This document shows, in pieces, positions 63,618 to 64,000 of a stretch of 64,000 nucleotides of DNA (its first letter is position 1; each line of letters begins with the position of its first letter). The stretch covers positions 62,001-126,000 of the forward strand of contig NZ_WRPA01000004.1 of assembly GCF_009831655.1 (NCBI RefSeq). Direction: 5' to 3'. The stretch is from Shewanella insulae. GTDB lineage: Bacteria; Pseudomonadota; Gammaproteobacteria; Enterobacterales; Shewanellaceae. The translations under genes and the position numbers were made by a program. The notes below the pieces were generated by a model that saw only the letters and a program-made list of their open reading frames with translations, ran no database searches and was not told where the DNA came from.

Positions 63618-63648
63618 TCGGTTGGGTTAATCGGTCGCATTAATCGGT
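63614..63648 (+). repeat. Three TTAATCGGT direct repeats after lpxA
   Basis: TTAATCGGT occurs at 63614-63622, 63627-63635 and 63640-63648, each 13 bases apart, starting within the lpxA stop codon. It looks like a small slippage array; no function is evident. Confidence 0.6.
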
Positions 63649-63662
63649 ATTAGTTATCGAAG

Positions 63663-63689
63663 AAAAGCTCGTATTCACGGGCTTTTTTA
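63663..63689 (+). terminator. Terminator after lpxA
   Basis: The stem AAGCTCGT/ACGGGCTT (63665-63684) with one G-T pair is followed by a T-run. It may be partial, since lpxB normally belongs to the same operon. Confidence 0.7.
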
Positions 63690-63697
63690 TTTTCAGA

Positions 63698-63858
63698 ATG
63701 CCAATCATAGTAAGTAAGCGGTTAGAAGTAGCGAAGGAAAACGCTTGAGAACCAGGCAAGGTTTTTAGATAAAAAGTTATTCTACAATCAAAAATAGTAA
63801 CGCAGTTATCGAGTGTTTTAACCCGCTAAAATGATCAATTATTTATTAGGATTGGTAT
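63698..63858. repeat. MITE-like repeat, copy B (inverted relative to copy A)
   Basis: This 161-base element with ends ATGCCAATC and GATTGGTAT is homologous over its full length to the reverse complement of 40926-41087, with a 29-base identical block at 63775-63803. It sits between lpxA and lpxB, 17 bases before the lpxB start, so it separates lpxB from its usual operon and may alter its expression. Confidence 0.85.
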
Positions 63859-63874
63859 CAGCAAGTAAAAGAAG

Positions 63875-64000
63875 ATGAATCAGAGCAATCAAAAAGTATT
63901 TGCCATGGTGGCGGGCGAGCTATCCGGTGATATTCTCGGCGCCGGTTTGATCAAGGCCTTGAAACAGCAATATCCCGATGCCCGCTTCGTCGGTATCGGC
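63875..64000 (+). CDS. lpxB: Lipid A disaccharide synthase LpxB, 3' end beyond the window
   Basis: The first 42 codons are visible: [19 protein letters not shown], then [23 protein letters not shown], matching the LpxB N-terminus (GE-SGD nucleotide-binding motif). It condenses lipid X with UDP-diacylglucosamine. AAAAGAAG precedes the ATG. The gene continues past the window. It follows lpxA as in the standard lipid A cluster, but a repeat element and terminator intervene. Confidence 0.95.

Overview
The window is a chromosomal segment of a marine gammaproteobacterium, almost certainly Shewanella. The evidence is a complete pfaR-pfaA-pfaB-pfaC-pfaD polyunsaturated fatty acid synthase locus with a nearby pfaE phosphopantetheinyl transferase (the eicosapentaenoic acid type), type II QueF, many small families confined to Vibrio/Shewanella relatives (DUF3192, DUF2789, DUF3301, DUF3549, DUF3718, DUF2310), and the rpsB-to-lpxB gene order. 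The DNA is moderately GC-rich, which would fit a species such as S. loihica, but I cannot assign a species by eye.

Layout. 1-3272: end of a LysR regulator and an anchored penicillin-acylase-family hydrolase. 3384-21997, minus strand: the pfa operon, transcribed pfaR, pfaA, pfaB, pfaC, pfaD. The first four genes are coupled by 1-4 base overlaps. PfaA carries five tandem acyl carrier domains, and PfaR looks like a domesticated IS481-type transposase. 22396-24983: an EF-G paralogue and a cupin protein. 25100-30537: a five-gene envelope cluster made of a LolA-like periplasmic protein, two FtsX-type permeases, a LolD-like ATPase and an outer-membrane barrel. 30671-31567: pfaE. 31733-37916: a porin-like protein, queF, syd and several small conserved genes.

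37917-39493 holds no protein gene. It contains two tandem CsrB-type regulatory RNAs, each with about 26-27 GGA motifs and a rho-independent terminator. Each is preceded by an 18-base UvrY/GacA-type palindrome at almost the same distance (174 and 175 bases) from its -10 hexamer. 39494-45898: DUF3301/DUF3549, yqcC-truC-yqcA, a PTS EIIBC protein, purU and a DUF3718 protein. 46110-50422, minus strand: dapD, glnD and map. 50702-64000: the conserved housekeeping run rpsB, tsf, pyrH, frr, uppS, cdsA, dxr, rseP, bamA, skp, lpxD, fabZ, lpxA and the start of lpxB.

How the genes work together. PfaA-D build a C20 polyunsaturated acyl chain on the PfaA carrier domains after PfaE has loaded them with phosphopantetheine. 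The 3' half of the window makes phospholipid precursor (cdsA), lipid carrier (uppS, dxr), lipid A (lpxD, fabZ, lpxA, lpxB) and the outer-membrane assembly machinery (bamA, skp, rseP). The most interesting non-standard items are the tandem csrB RNAs, the transposase ancestry of PfaR, the envelope export cluster next to pfaE, and an inverted pair of about 162-base MITE-like repeats (40926-41087 and 63698-63858) that share a 29-base identical core.
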